This document shows positions 18,467 through 27,775 of a stretch of DNA of 64,000 nucleotides, piece after piece; the stretch's first letter is position 1; the number at the start of each line of letters is the position of its first letter. The notes beneath the pieces are model-generated. The model was not told where the DNA came from, made no database searches, and worked only from the letters and a program-made list of their open reading frames with translations. The stretch spans positions 1 through 64,000 of the forward strand of contig JAKPDK010000160.1 in NCBI GenBank assembly GCA_029552745.1. The letters are read 5' to 3'. A program made the position numbers and the translations under genes. Source of the stretch: Candidatus Hydrogenedentota bacterium. GTDB lineage: Bacteria > Hydrogenedentota > Hydrogenedentia > Hydrogenedentales > SLHB01.

Positions 18467-18611
18467 TGTCCTTGCCGGAAGTACCGTAGACACGGCACGA
18501 CAGTCTTCTCATGTATTTGGGAATACTTCATCGCCGCAACGCGTGCCCTTGCGCTAAGCGGTTAAGGGGATTTCTCCGTCGCATCGAAGACTTATTTTTC
18601 TCGCAATGACA
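18467..18611. repeat. Degenerate copy of a non-coding inverted-repeat element
   Basis: This lies in the 725-bp gap between the pseudopilin gene and the tRNA. GGTTAAGGGGATT (18560-18572) and CTCGCAATGACAA (18600-18612) match the right half of the better-preserved element at 59213-59351 in the same order and at nearly the same spacing. Upstream, TGTCCTTGC (18467-18475), GGCACGAC and ATTTGGGAATAC match the left half more loosely. Similarity may extend on both sides (about 18390-18660). The rest of the gap holds no supported gene; open frames here are antisense or chance frames. Confidence 0.6.
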
Positions 18612-18886
18612 AATGCAGCGCGAGTTGTGAGAAAAGGGTTGTTTTCGGCGAGCACCTGGCACGCTGTATCACCGCCGAGCTCGTACAAGTCAGACGGACG
18701 TCCTGCCGCCGCCCGTCTCTCCAAATCGCACTATGACAACACAGGGCTATGCGATCAAGGTGGGCGTCCTGGGTGAGTATTGGATAGGGTGCAGAATATT
18801 TTACTTCCACATTAGAATACCGGAGGGAGACATGGACCTGCTTGTTCGATGTTGTCTTATAAAAGAGGTTCGAGTATGAAAAACCC

Positions 18887-18963
18887 TGGTGGGCGACACT
18901 GGGCTCGAACCAGTGACCTCCGCCGTGTGAGGACGGCGCTCTAACCACCTGAGCTAGTCGCCC
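18887..18963 (-). tRNA. tRNA-Val (anticodon CAC)
   Basis: On the minus strand the sequence folds as a full cloverleaf. The acceptor stem is GGGCGAC/GTCGCCC and the D stem GCTC/GAGC. The anticodon stem CCGTC/GGCGG carries the loop CTCACAC, whose anticodon CAC reads GUG (valine). The T arm is ACTGG-TTCGAGC-CCAGT, followed by discriminator A and an encoded CCA end (18887-18889). It stands alone, with no other tRNA nearby. Confidence 0.96.
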
Positions 18964-19264
18964 ACCTTTCGAACAAAGCTGAGAGGTAAATTGCCGAAGA
19001 CATGTAGAGGATAGCACAGGTTGGTAGTCTTGATCAATAAGACATGCGGGGAAGACTTAAAAAAATCATAATGCCGCCGACATGAAAATGCAGCAATCAC
19101 CTGAACTTGTGACCCACCGGTGGGTGCAAGGTCGGGCGCTTCTCTCCGCCATCCATATTACCGCTTAGGGGATAAGATATTACGCATTGTCCTTGTATCT
19201 GTGTTATTCTGTTGCAATTGTCAAACAATACCTCTACAACCTAGAAATTGGAGGAGATGTCGCC

Positions 19265-20518
19265 ATGAACCAAGTATCGGAAGAACAAAAAATGACACGT
19301 CGAGAATTCGCCAAAGCCGCGGCGGTTACGGGTGTAGCTTTAGCGGCTTCAAGTCCGGCTTTTGCGGCAAAACGCCCCCATGTTTTGAAAGTAGGTCTAC
19401 TAGGCTGCGGCGGCCGCGGGACAGGGGCCTTATTCAATATGTTGGAAGGTAATGACCACGTCAAAGTCATTGCGCTTGCCGATATTTTTGAAGACAGGGT
19501 CATGGGCGTTTATGACAAATTGATGAAGGTCACGGACGCCAACCTAAAAAGAAAAATCGACATTTCAAAAAAGGCTTGCTTTGTGGGTGTCGACGCTTAT
19601 AAACAGATCTTAAAAACCGATATTGACGTTTTGATTGAAGGGACACTTCCCTACTGCCGTCCGAAACACGTGGCGGCAGCCGTAGACGCCAAAAAACATA
19701 TCTTCTGCGAAAAACCGGTAGCGGTTGATCCGGTAGGCATTCGTTTGTTTTTGGATGCGGCGCGTCGGCACAAAGAAATGGGGCTTTCGCTTGTTGCAGG
19801 TACCCAGCGACGTCATCAGAAAGAGTATATCGAGAGCGTCAAAAAGATCCAGGAAGGGGCTGTAGGTGAAGTTCGAGCACTGCGCGCCTATTGGTGCGGG
19901 TCATTGCCTTTCGTTCGCGACCGCCAGCCTGGAATGAGCGATCTAGAATATCGGCTTAGAAATTGGTACGCCTACTGCTGGGTCTGCGGTGATAACATTG
20001 TAGAGCAGCATGTTCATAATATTGACGTCTGCAATTGGGTGATGAATGATCATCCTGTATCCGCAATTGGTCTCGGAGGCCGAGCCTGGAAACCTGCCGA
20101 GGAGAAATACGGCGACATCTGGGACAACTTTGCAGTAGATTTTGAATATCCCAATGGGGTACACATGTTCAGTTTTTCGCGCCACTGGAATAAATCGTAC
20201 AACGAAGTCTCAGAACTTGTGATAGGTTCCAAGGGCTCAACGGCTTGCCACACCCTCGGGGAACCCGGCACAAACCCGTACATTCAGGAGCACATCGATT
20301 TAGTGAACAGCATTCGCGGTACAGGACCTTACTTGCACGAGGGAGAACAAGTTGCTGTTAGCACCATGACTGCCATCATGGGACGTATGGCGGCATACAC
20401 GGGCAAGAAATTAACATGGGACGAAGCGCTTAACTCTAATTTGAGTTTGGTTCCCGACACCTTAGACTTTTCCAAACCTTACCCCGTCGGGCCTGTCCCG
20501 GTACCAGGCGGAGAATAA
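19265..20518 (+). CDS. Tat-exported Gfo/Idh/MocA-family oxidoreductase
   Basis: About 417 residues. The ATG at 19265 follows GGAGGAGATGTCGCC and gives a twin-arginine signal (MTRREFAKAAAVTGVALAAS, cleavage near AFAA); the longer open frame upstream lacks this. The NAD(P)-binding Rossmann fold begins VGLLGCGGRGTGA, and the family motif EKPVAVDP follows. The C-terminal half is the alpha/beta domain of the Gfo/Idh/MocA family, which oxidises or reduces sugars, inositols or their derivatives. A Tat signal is common in this family in Planctomycetes and related groups because the cofactor is loaded before export. It heads a plus-strand cluster with a sugar isomerase-like gene 20 bp downstream. The exact substrate is unknown. 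Confidence 0.93.
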   Translation: MNQVSEEQKMTRREFAKAAAVTGVALAASSPAFAAKRPHVLKVGLLGCGGRGTGALFNMLEGNDHVKVIALADIFEDRVMGVYDKLMKVTDANLKRKIDISKKACFVGVDAYKQILKTDIDVLIEGTLPYCRPKHVAAAVDAKKHIFCEKPVAVDPVGIRLFLDAARRHKEMGLSLVAGTQRRHQKEYIESVKKIQEGAVGEVRALRAYWCGSLPFVRDRQPGMSDLEYRLRNWYAYCWVCGDNIVEQHVHNIDVCNWVMNDHPVSAIGLGGRAWKPAEEKYGDIWDNFAVDFEYPNGVHMFSFSRHWNKSYNEVSELVIGSKGSTACHTLGEPGTNPYIQEHIDLVNSIRGTGPYLHEGEQVAVSTMTAIMGRMAAYTGKKLTWDEALNSNLSLVPDTLDFSKPYPVGPVPVPGGE

Positions 20519-20538
20519 ATTAGGGAGGAGATCAGCGA

Positions 20539-21423
20539 ATGGACAGACGTTCTTTTTTCAAGACCTGCACGATTACGGCCGCAGGTTTAACTCTTCTGGA
20601 GAAATCTGCCCCCATGGCCTATGCCGCTTCTGCAAAGGAGTCATTTGCGGGGCTACCACTGAAGATGGCCGTTTCTCCGGGTTGGTTCGATGGTTCCATA
20701 GACCAACAGTTGGAGCAGATTGCCCGCTGGGGCTTCCCTGCCTATGAATGGTTGAACCCCGAGGGTGATTTGGAAAGCTTGCGAAAAAAAGCCGATAGTT
20801 TGGGGCTAGTTCCAACATGCATCGTTGGTGCGGGCGCCATCGCCCCCGGCAACATGGTGAAAGTAGAGGATCACGACAAAGTAGTTAACCAGTTTAAGGA
20901 GCGGATCAAGATTGCCAAAACTATTGGGTGTACTCGGTTGATAGGGCTAAGCGGCAATCAACGAGATGACATTTCCTATGAGGAACAGATGCAAAACGTG
21001 CTCACCTGCTTGAAGCGCTTAGCGCCTATTGCAGAGGAAAACCGTGTCGTGCTGATCATGGAGGCATTAAATCCTTTGGTCGATCACAAGGGATATTTCC
21101 TCACCCGAACCGACCAGACGATCGAGCTTCTGAAAGCCGTAGGCAGCCCCAACGTAAAAATGTTGTTTGATATTTATCATCAACAAATTACAGAAGGCAA
21201 CGTCATCCGCAACATAACGCAAAATATCCAATATATCGGGCATTTTCACGTCGCCGATAACCCAGGAAGAAAAGAACCGGGAACCGGCGAACTGAACTAT
21301 CGCAATATCTTCAAGGCTATCCATGAAACCGGCTATGACGGTTTTGTCGCCTTAGAATGCGGTAAGTCGGGCTCCACAGAAGAGGCGCTGAGGTCGGTGC
21401 TGGCGTGTTTTGACTGGGCGTGA
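20539..21423 (+). CDS. Tat-exported hydroxypyruvate-isomerase-like TIM barrel
   Basis: 294 residues. MDRRSFFKTCTITAAG is a twin-arginine signal with probable cleavage at AYAAS. The rest is a sugar-phosphate isomerase/epimerase TIM barrel (AP-endonuclease-2 fold), closest in look to hydroxypyruvate isomerase. Metal-binding candidates lie in LIMEALNP, MLFDIYHQQ, HFHVADNPGR and ALECG. The HVADNPGR and GTGELNY motifs are characteristic of that subgroup. GGGAGGAGATC precedes the ATG, 20 bp after the dehydrogenase stop, so both are one operon. They probably act in turn on one sugar outside the cytoplasm (inference). Confidence 0.9.
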   Translation: MDRRSFFKTCTITAAGLTLLEKSAPMAYAASAKESFAGLPLKMAVSPGWFDGSIDQQLEQIARWGFPAYEWLNPEGDLESLRKKADSLGLVPTCIVGAGAIAPGNMVKVEDHDKVVNQFKERIKIAKTIGCTRLIGLSGNQRDDISYEEQMQNVLTCLKRLAPIAEENRVVLIMEALNPLVDHKGYFLTRTDQTIELLKAVGSPNVKMLFDIYHQQITEGNVIRNITQNIQYIGHFHVADNPGRKEPGTGELNYRNIFKAIHETGYDGFVALECGKSGSTEEALRSVLACFDWA

Positions 21424-21447
21424 GCCCACTACACTACATTTTATTTG

Positions 21448-21482
21448 GGCGAAGGCAGTTCACAACGCCTTCGCCTTTTGTT
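21448..21482 (+). terminator. Intrinsic terminator after the isomerase-like gene
   Basis: GGCGAAGGC (21448-21456) pairs perfectly with GCCTTCGCC (21467-21475) around a 10-base loop and is followed by TTTTGTT. It would end the two-gene dehydrogenase/isomerase transcript before the esterase gene. Confidence 0.85.
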
Positions 21483-21532
21483 ATGATCAGATCAAACAGA
21501 CCTGGGTTTGATGTCATTGAAAGGGCTTTTCC

Positions 21533-22504
21533 ATGCTGAGTTTTGTTTTCGACATGCCCCTAGAGCAATTGCGCACTTGTCTTCTTCCACAAAGCAAGCC
21601 GGATGACTTCGATGTTTTCTGGCAAGAACGTCTCACTGAAAGTAAGAAACAGCCGTTAGACCCCATTTCAGAGCCAATTCCCTATCCTATTCCTGAAATC
21701 AGAGTTGAAAAAGTGTCCTTTGCGGCCTTTGATGGAGGACGGATTGTTGGTTGGTTCATTTCCCCAAAAGCTGCCGGCCCCCATCCGGCACTCGTGTTCT
21801 ATCATGGGTATAGCGGAAACCGCGGCAACGTCTCTAATTACCTCCTTTGGGCGTTGCAGGGATTTGTGTGTTTCGCGATAGATGTGCGTGGCCAAAACGG
21901 GGAGAGTTCAGACTGGGCGCAGTATCCGTCAGGAAGAAGTTCAGGATGGATGACGGCGGGAATACTCGACCCCAAAACGTACTATTTTGTGCGTGCGTAT
22001 GTGGATGCTGTTCGCGCCTTGGATTACGTTGTAACACGGGCGGAAGTAGATGGGGCTCGCATCGGAACCGCCGGATGTAGCCAAGGCGGGGGTCTATCCT
22101 TGGCGGCTTGTTCGCTAGACAAACGCCCGGCACTTTGTCTTTCAGAGGTGCCCGGTTTTTGCCATTTCAAGCGAACCCTGGAAATCACACGCGCCGCGCC
22201 CTGGACCGACCTGATTAGTTATTTCCAACTCCATCCCGAAAACATCGAAATTGCTGAACGCACCTTAAGTTACGTGGAACTAAACAACTTGACCGAGCGC
22301 ATCACCTGTCCCACGCTTATCAGCGTTGGTCTTCTAGATGAACTTTGCGTGCCATCGAGCATTTTCAGCGCTTACAATCGAATCCCCGCTACTGAAAAAC
22401 AACTTGACGTGTTTCCATTCAACGGCCATCAAGCCGCTCTGAATATTGAAAATCAAATCACTTGGGCACGTCGCTATTTATTGGAGATACCTGCAAGAAA
22501 ATAA
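21533..22504 (+). CDS. CE7-type acetyl xylan esterase / cephalosporin-C deacetylase
   Basis: 323 residues, the usual size of carbohydrate esterase family 7. This alpha/beta hydrolase removes acetyl groups from xylo-oligosaccharides and cephalosporin C. The nucleophile serine lies in GTAGCSQGGGLSLA, the acid in SVGLLDELCVPS and the histidine in FPFNGHQAA. The family motif DVRGQ (oxyanion region) is present in FAIDVRGQNGESS. It has no signal peptide, so it would act on imported acetylated oligosaccharides. GAAAGGG precedes the ATG. It begins 50 bp after the terminator and probably forms a new transcript with the amidohydrolase and GH116-like genes. Confidence 0.92.
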   Translation: MLSFVFDMPLEQLRTCLLPQSKPDDFDVFWQERLTESKKQPLDPISEPIPYPIPEIRVEKVSFAAFDGGRIVGWFISPKAAGPHPALVFYHGYSGNRGNVSNYLLWALQGFVCFAIDVRGQNGESSDWAQYPSGRSSGWMTAGILDPKTYYFVRAYVDAVRALDYVVTRAEVDGARIGTAGCSQGGGLSLAACSLDKRPALCLSEVPGFCHFKRTLEITRAAPWTDLISYFQLHPENIEIAERTLSYVELNNLTERITCPTLISVGLLDELCVPSSIFSAYNRIPATEKQLDVFPFNGHQAALNIENQITWARRYLLEIPARK

Positions 22505-22534
22505 ACGACGTCAAACAAAGAAAGGTGGCACAAA

Positions 22535-23770
22535 ATGAAAATGAACGACATCGAGAAACGGCTTTACCACGAACTGGAAAACCTCGAGATTATTGATGCG
22601 CACGAACATCTGGGGCCCGAGAGCGCGCGAATCGCCGCTGAGGTGGATGTCTTCACGTTCTTCGCTCACTACACACGGGGAGATCTTTTAGTCGCCGGCA
22701 TGCCGGAAGATGTTTACAAGAAATTGTTTGACCGATCTGTCCCTTTGGACGAGCGGTGGCGCCTTTTCGCTCCCTATTGGGAACAAATTCGATACGGTTC
22801 CTATGCGAAAGCAGCGTTGATCGCGGCAAAACGGTTTTATGACGTTGAAGACATCAACGAAAACACCTATATCCCGCTCACGGAAAAAATCCAAAAAGCA
22901 AATACCCCCGGTATTTATGAGCGTGTTCTTCGAGACGCTTGCAAGATTCGCACCGCACTGACCCAGTGTGGCTCAACCGATTTGGGGGGCACCCCCCTGC
23001 TGACTCCCGTGATGCCTTTGATCTACAGCATGGAAACAGGTACAGACCTGATGCAGCCGAAGTTTGCCCCCGACGCAAAAATCAATTCTTTGGATGACTT
23101 CTTGGATGCCATGAAAGCCTACGTAATGCGCGTCAAGAAAGAAGGGGCTGTCGGACTGAAAATGATGTCCAACCCGTATCAAAGCCCAAGTAAAGACGCT
23201 GCTTCTACCGCCTTCAACGACATCAAGACGGGAAATCAGAAAACGTTACCCCTACCTAATCCTCTGCGTGACTATGTGGTCGACGAAGTAATTCGATTTG
23301 CTGCCGAGCAGCATATGGTCATTTGCGTGCACACGGGCTATTGGGGCGATTTTCGAATGCTTGACCCTACCCACATGATTCCTATTTTACAACGCCATCC
23401 AAAAGCCCGCTTCGATATCTATCACTTGGGTTATCCGTGGATGCGAGAAGCCATTATGCTAGGCAAAGGCTTCCCGAACGTGTGGCTAAATTTGTGCTGG
23501 ACACATATTATCTCTCAAAAGTTCGTCCAGATTGCCGTCGACGAACTTATTGATTTGATACCGGTAAACAAAGTCATCGGTTTTGGAGGCGACTATGGCC
23601 TCCCCGTCGAAAAAGTGTACGGACACCTTGTCATGGCACGGCAAGATTTTGCGCGTGTGTTTGCACGGCGCATTGCGGACGGCGATTTGACAGAAAACCA
23701 GGCATTGGCAATTCTTAAAAATTGGCTCTGGGACAATCCCAAGGAACTGTACGACTTAAGGCTACAATAA
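22535..23770 (+). CDS. Amidohydrolase-family metal-dependent hydrolase
   Basis: 411 residues. IIDAHEHLG near residue 20 is the first metal motif (HxH) of an amidohydrolase TIM barrel. Later candidates are VICVHTGYWGDF, FDIYHLGYPW and a final aspartate in IGFGGDYGLPVEKVYG. This pattern is like the Amidohydro_2 group, and the length and C-terminal LKNWLWDNPKELY resemble uronate-isomerase-like or lactonase-like members. AAAGGTGG lies before the ATG. It is 30 bp after the esterase gene and 33 bp before the GH116-like gene. The substrate is unknown; a sugar acid or lactone would fit the neighbours (inference). Confidence 0.85.
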   Translation: MKMNDIEKRLYHELENLEIIDAHEHLGPESARIAAEVDVFTFFAHYTRGDLLVAGMPEDVYKKLFDRSVPLDERWRLFAPYWEQIRYGSYAKAALIAAKRFYDVEDINENTYIPLTEKIQKANTPGIYERVLRDACKIRTALTQCGSTDLGGTPLLTPVMPLIYSMETGTDLMQPKFAPDAKINSLDDFLDAMKAYVMRVKKEGAVGLKMMSNPYQSPSKDAASTAFNDIKTGNQKTLPLPNPLRDYVVDEVIRFAAEQHMVICVHTGYWGDFRMLDPTHMIPILQRHPKARFDIYHLGYPWMREAIMLGKGFPNVWLNLCWTHIISQKFVQIAVDELIDLIPVNKVIGFGGDYGLPVEKVYGHLVMARQDFARVFARRIADGDLTENQALAILKNWLWDNPKELYDLRLQ

Positions 23771-23803
23771 CACACATATCTTGTGCCAAGAAGGGGAATG
23801 TAT

Positions 23804-26371
23804 ATGAACATCTTTTCCAAAAAGCAGCGTAGTTTTGCTGGGGAAACTCTGGCAACAATTTCTTTCCCTCTGGGTGGAATCGGCACAGGCTGTGTAGGTT
23901 TGTCGGGGCGTGGAGGACTTACCGACTGGCAAATCTTTAACCGACCCAGCATAGGATTCTCTTTGCCAAAAACGTTTCCGATTATTTGGGCACAAGAACA
24001 AGGAAAACCTTCGGTCTGTCGGGTGTTGCAAGCTCCACCGTGTCCACCCTACGAAGCCGGAGGACATGGCCACTTTTCGGGAAGCGGCGAAGGGCTCCCT
24101 CACATGGATAGGTGCGTTTTCCACGGAGAGTTCCCCTTTGCATGGATCGCATTTCAATCGCGCAAACTTCCTGTTTCTGTTTCGTTAGAAGCCTATAACC
24201 CTTTTATCCCCAGCGATCCTGATGCGTCCGGCTATCCCGCCGCCATTCTAAGATATACCTTAAAAAATCGCACTCGAAATAGGGTCCGAGCCACCGTGGC
24301 ATGGAGTCTTTTTAACGCGGTGGGGCTCATTGGAAGCGCACAGAACGACCCTAATCTCCGAACAACCATTGAATTTGGAGTGGGACGTAATGTGAACCAG
24401 TACAAAGAAGAAGGTGGCGTCCGAGGACTATTTTTCTCGTCCGAAAAATGGCCCGAGGGACACCCGCGGCATGGCTCCATGGCGCTCACCACACCAGAAA
24501 AATCTGTCACCGTAATGAAATATTGGTTGAGAGCCGGATGGTTCTCTCCAATGCATGAGTTTTGGGATGAGTTTTCACAAAACGGCATCCTTCCCGACCA
24601 TGACTATGACCCCACCCCTGAAGGAGAAAGTGCTGCTGGCGCCCTCGGCGTGCGCCTATCCCTATCGCCGGGTCAAAGTCGCACGGTTTGCTTCTATATA
24701 ACCTGGTATTTCCCAATCTATGAAAAAAGCTGGGGCGCAAAACCTGACCCTTCTTCCGGTATTCCGGTAAGTCCGAGCGGCTGGCCCATTTGGAAAAACT
24801 ATTACGCACATCAATTTACGGATGCTTTTGATGTTGCGGTGAAACTAAACCACTCAGAAAAAACACTTCGAGAAGTAACGCGCGACTTTCATGACTCTTT
24901 GTTTTCTACCACAGCCCCATCCGTCGTGCTAGACGCCGTGTCCAGTCAAATTGCCATTCTTAAAAGTCCGACCTGTTTACGACTAGAAGATGGGACATTC
25001 TACGGTTTCGAGGGGTGTTCCCCCTGTATGGGGTGTTGTGAGGGTTCTTGCACGCATGTTTGGAATTATCAGTTGGCGTTGCCGTTCTTGTTCCCCTCCT
25101 TGGAACGTTCTATGCGCACCGCCGACTACAAATATAACCAGCGCGAGGATGGAAGCATGGGGTTTCGTCTCCAACTGCCCATCGGCGTACCACCCGACAC
25201 GTTCCTGCCTTGCGGCGATGGACAAATGGGCGGCATCATCAAGCTATACCGCGACTGGAAGATATCGGGCGACGATGAATGGTTAAAAACCTTGTGGCCT
25301 GCAGCAAAACGCGCGTTGGAATATGCATGGGTTCAATGGGATGCAGACAAAGATGGCGTCATGGAAGGCATCCAACACAACACCTATGACATCGAATTTC
25401 ATGGACCCAATCCCCTTATGACCATTTTCTACCTCGGTGCTTTGACGGCAGGCTCCAGAATTGCCGAGTATCTTGGTGACAAGGATACGGCGGAGAAATA
25501 CCTAGAAATCGCTGCAAAAGGCAAGAAGTGGATCGAAGAAAACTTGTTCAACTCCAAATATTTCGTGCAGATCTACGATGAAGAGAAAGTGTCCGCGTAC
25601 CAGTTTGGGAAAGGGTGTCTTTCAGATCAGCTTTTGGGACAATGGCTTTCAAGCGCTTCTGGATTGGGGTATGTTATCTCTCCACAAAAGGTGAAGAAAA
25701 CACTCCAGAGCATCTTCAAGTATAACTGGAAACAAAGCCTTGCGGAACATCCCAATGCGCAACGGGTCTATGCTCTCAATAACGAATCAGGGCTTTTGAT
25801 GTGTTCTTGGCCTCTCGGCGAACGACCTCGAATCCCCTTTCCCTATTCCGACGAGGTATGGACAGGCACAGAGTACCAAGTTGCCTCCCATTTGATTTGG
25901 GAGGGTTTTGTCGAGGAGGGTGCTCGCATTGTTGCGGGGACTCGAGCGAGATACGATGGAAAAAAACGCAACCCATGGAACGAATTTGAGTGCGGCTTTT
26001 TCTATGCCCGTGCCATGGCTGCGTACGGCCTTCTCTTGGCTTTGTCGGGCTTCTCTTTCGATGTCGGGAAAGGGAGAATTGGTTTCGAGCCCCGCATCAA
26101 ATCAGACAAATTCAAAACATTCTGGGCACTCGACAACGCTTGGGGCACCTACGAACAAGAAAAGACCTTCGTGGTTCTTGAAGTTCACTGGGGTAAACTG
26201 GAACTCCGTGAACTACTTTCCCCCGTGTTTCAAAAATTACATGTGCCCCAAGTCATTTTGAAGAAAAACGGGACTTCAAAAATCCTTCGTGCTTCCAGTA
26301 ATGGCACGAGCATTCAATTGGCAAAGCCTCTTCGGCTCACGTCGGGAGACTGTATCACCGTAAAAAAATAA
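23804..26371 (+). CDS. GH116-like beta-glucosidase/xylosidase (non-lysosomal glucosylceramidase family)
   Basis: About 855 residues. The N-terminal domain begins with ISFPLGGIGTGCVGLSGRGG, the typical opening of the GBA2/GH116 family, followed by a beta-sandwich to about residue 340. The C-terminal ~450 residues form an (alpha/alpha)6 barrel with CTHVWNYQLALPFLFPS, GDGQMGGIIKLYRDW and GIQHNTYDIEFHGPNPL. Family members cleave beta-glucosides or beta-xylosides. I cannot confirm the catalytic acids by eye. The ATG at 23804 has AAGGGGAA at good spacing; the frame is open seven codons upstream to a GTG. It has no signal peptide. It closes the esterase-amidohydrolase cluster, consistent with intracellular breakdown of acetylated oligosaccharides. 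Confidence 0.85.
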   Translation: MNIFSKKQRSFAGETLATISFPLGGIGTGCVGLSGRGGLTDWQIFNRPSIGFSLPKTFPIIWAQEQGKPSVCRVLQAPPCPPYEAGGHGHFSGSGEGLPHMDRCVFHGEFPFAWIAFQSRKLPVSVSLEAYNPFIPSDPDASGYPAAILRYTLKNRTRNRVRATVAWSLFNAVGLIGSAQNDPNLRTTIEFGVGRNVNQYKEEGGVRGLFFSSEKWPEGHPRHGSMALTTPEKSVTVMKYWLRAGWFSPMHEFWDEFSQNGILPDHDYDPTPEGESAAGALGVRLSLSPGQSRTVCFYITWYFPIYEKSWGAKPDPSSGIPVSPSGWPIWKNYYAHQFTDAFDVAVKLNHSEKTLREVTRDFHDSLFSTTAPSVVLDAVSSQIAILKSPTCLRLEDGTFYGFEGCSPCMGCCEGSCTHVWNYQLALPFLFPSLERSMRTADYKYNQREDGSMGFRLQLPIGVPPDTFLPCGDGQMGGIIKLYRDWKISGDDEWLKTLWPAAKRALEYAWVQWDADKDGVMEGIQHNTYDIEFHGPNPLMTIFYLGALTAGSRIAEYLGDKDTAEKYLEIAAKGKKWIEENLFNSKYFVQIYDEEKVSAYQFGKGCLSDQLLGQWLSSASGLGYVISPQKVKKTLQSIFKYNWKQSLAEHPNAQRVYALNNESGLLMCSWPLGERPRIPFPYSDEVWTGTEYQVASHLIWEGFVEEGARIVAGTRARYDGKKRNPWNEFECGFFYARAMAAYGLLLALSGFSFDVGKGRIGFEPRIKSDKFKTFWALDNAWGTYEQEKTFVVLEVHWGKLELRELLSPVFQKLHVPQVILKKNGTSKILRASSNGTSIQLAKPLRLTSGDCITVKK

Positions 26372-26388
26372 CGGAACGTTCTTGAGGG

Positions 26389-27654
26389 TTAGCCTACTCG
26401 CTGCCAAGCTCGATAAAGAATATCAAAAGCGGCGTTTATATCCTTTTCCGTAATAATCAAGGGTGGGCTGACCCTCAACACTTTTTCTGCCAGGGGACCC
26501 AAGAAATGCACTCCCATGCCGTCTATTCCCCGATAGGCTTCAAGGACGCATCGCTCTGCTGTGATTTTATCAGACATTTCTAGACCGTAAACCAGACCCT
26601 CTCCGCGGACCGCTTTCGCAAATGGAAAACGTTCCACGAGCGACTCCAACTTTTCACGCATCACTGGAGCCACAGCCCTACAATGGTCCACAATTCCTTC
26701 TTCCTCGAAAACATCGAAAACGGCACATGCCGCGGCACAGGCTCTCGGATTTGCGCTAAAGGTATCCGAAGCCTCTCCGTATGTCAACGCGTCAATTAGG
26801 TCAGCCCTTCCAGCCACAGCAGCAGCAGGTTCTCCATTACCTAGTCCCTTTCCCAAAACAACCAAGTCCGGTTGGACATCGTAGGTCTCGAATGCATACA
26901 TATTGCCGGTGCGTCCGTGACATGATTGGACTTCGTCGAAGATAAATGCGACATCATGCGCTTCGCACCAACGTTGCAGCAGTTTATGGTACCACTTGGG
27001 CGGGTGGAAGGAACCGGCGGCCCCTAGGTACGGCTCGGTGATCAACAAGGCAATCTTGTTGGGAAACTCAGCCGCTAAAGTATCGAGTTCGTTTTGATAA
27101 AAAGACTCGGGTTTCTCCTCATACATGGGAAAAGAAATGAACCGCACATTGGGGTTGCTGCTCTGGCAGCCGGTCGTATCTCCTGCCAAACCTTTTTTCC
27201 CGTGAAAACCATAGCGTGTGGCCAAGATAATCGGACGGTCAGGATGTTTGTGCAAAGCACACCACATAGCCTTTTGAATCCCTTCGGAACCACTGGCTGC
27301 CCAAAGTACTTTCTCCGCTTTTGGATTGCCATGCTTCATACTTCGAATAATGCGCTCGGAAGCCTCAACTTCTACCTCCGTTACCATATTGTAAGAACTT
27401 CGAGGTAGCTCGCCGCAGTACTGTTGATACAACGTCTCAAACCGTGGGTGGGCATGCCCCAGATTCGTCACAAGCACTCCGGAAGTGAAATCGTAGAGCT
27501 TGCGCCCTTCCAGCGTTTCAAGTATGACCCCCTTGGCCTTTTTCACAACAACTTGAGTAGGCGTATAGGTTCGCTGACCGATACCCTCTATGGCTGCAAG
27601 CCGTTGACGGATGGTATTGCTCTTAGGTTCCCCGCTGTGCTGTACCGCTGTCAT
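26389..27654 (-). CDS. Class III PLP-dependent aminotransferase
   Basis: 421 residues with the fold-type I class III pattern. The PLP-binding lysine is in VVLGKGLGNGEPAAAV, the aspartate contacting the pyridine nitrogen is in FIFDEVQSCHGRTG, and the glycine-rich region is AASGSEGIQKAM. The family moves an amino group from an omega-amino acid or amino sugar to a keto acid (GABA, acetylornithine, glutamate semialdehyde and others). The exact substrate cannot be read. GGAGG is correctly placed before the ATG. It is convergent with the GH116-like gene (17 bp between stops) and divergent from the membrane protein gene, so it appears to be transcribed alone. Confidence 0.9.
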   Translation of the reverse strand: MTAVQHSGEPKSNTIRQRLAAIEGIGQRTYTPTQVVVKKAKGVILETLEGRKLYDFTSGVLVTNLGHAHPRFETLYQQYCGELPRSSYNMVTEVEVEASERIIRSMKHGNPKAEKVLWAASGSEGIQKAMWCALHKHPDRPIILATRYGFHGKKGLAGDTTGCQSSNPNVRFISFPMYEEKPESFYQNELDTLAAEFPNKIALLITEPYLGAAGSFHPPKWYHKLLQRWCEAHDVAFIFDEVQSCHGRTGNMYAFETYDVQPDLVVLGKGLGNGEPAAAVAGRADLIDALTYGEASDTFSANPRACAAACAVFDVFEEEGIVDHCRAVAPVMREKLESLVERFPFAKAVRGEGLVYGLEMSDKITAERCVLEAYRGIDGMGVHFLGPLAEKVLRVSPPLIITEKDINAAFDILYRAWQRVG

Positions 27655-27775
27655 GGAAAAATCCTCCGCGAAATGAAATGAATCGGGACAAAAGCGTATA
27701 CTACAGGACTTTTGAAAGTAAGCTTAACAAAAGTCATTCAATTCTTACAATTAACCATGTGGTTCCCATTGAAAT

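Noticed and set aside
17842-18489. Plus-strand 215-residue open frame across the pseudopilin start and the gap.
   Set aside because: It is antisense to the well-supported pseudopilin gene over half its length, has no ribosome binding site, and its protein has no recognisable features.
18592-19017. Minus-strand 141-residue open frame.
   Set aside because: It runs straight through the tRNA-Val gene and into the repeat element; a chance frame.
23804-26371. Possible loss of the catalytic nucleophile in the GH116-like enzyme (Gln in WNYQLA or GIQHN where some relatives may have Glu).
   Set aside because: I cannot align it securely to a characterised member by eye, and these motifs vary between GH116 subgroups.
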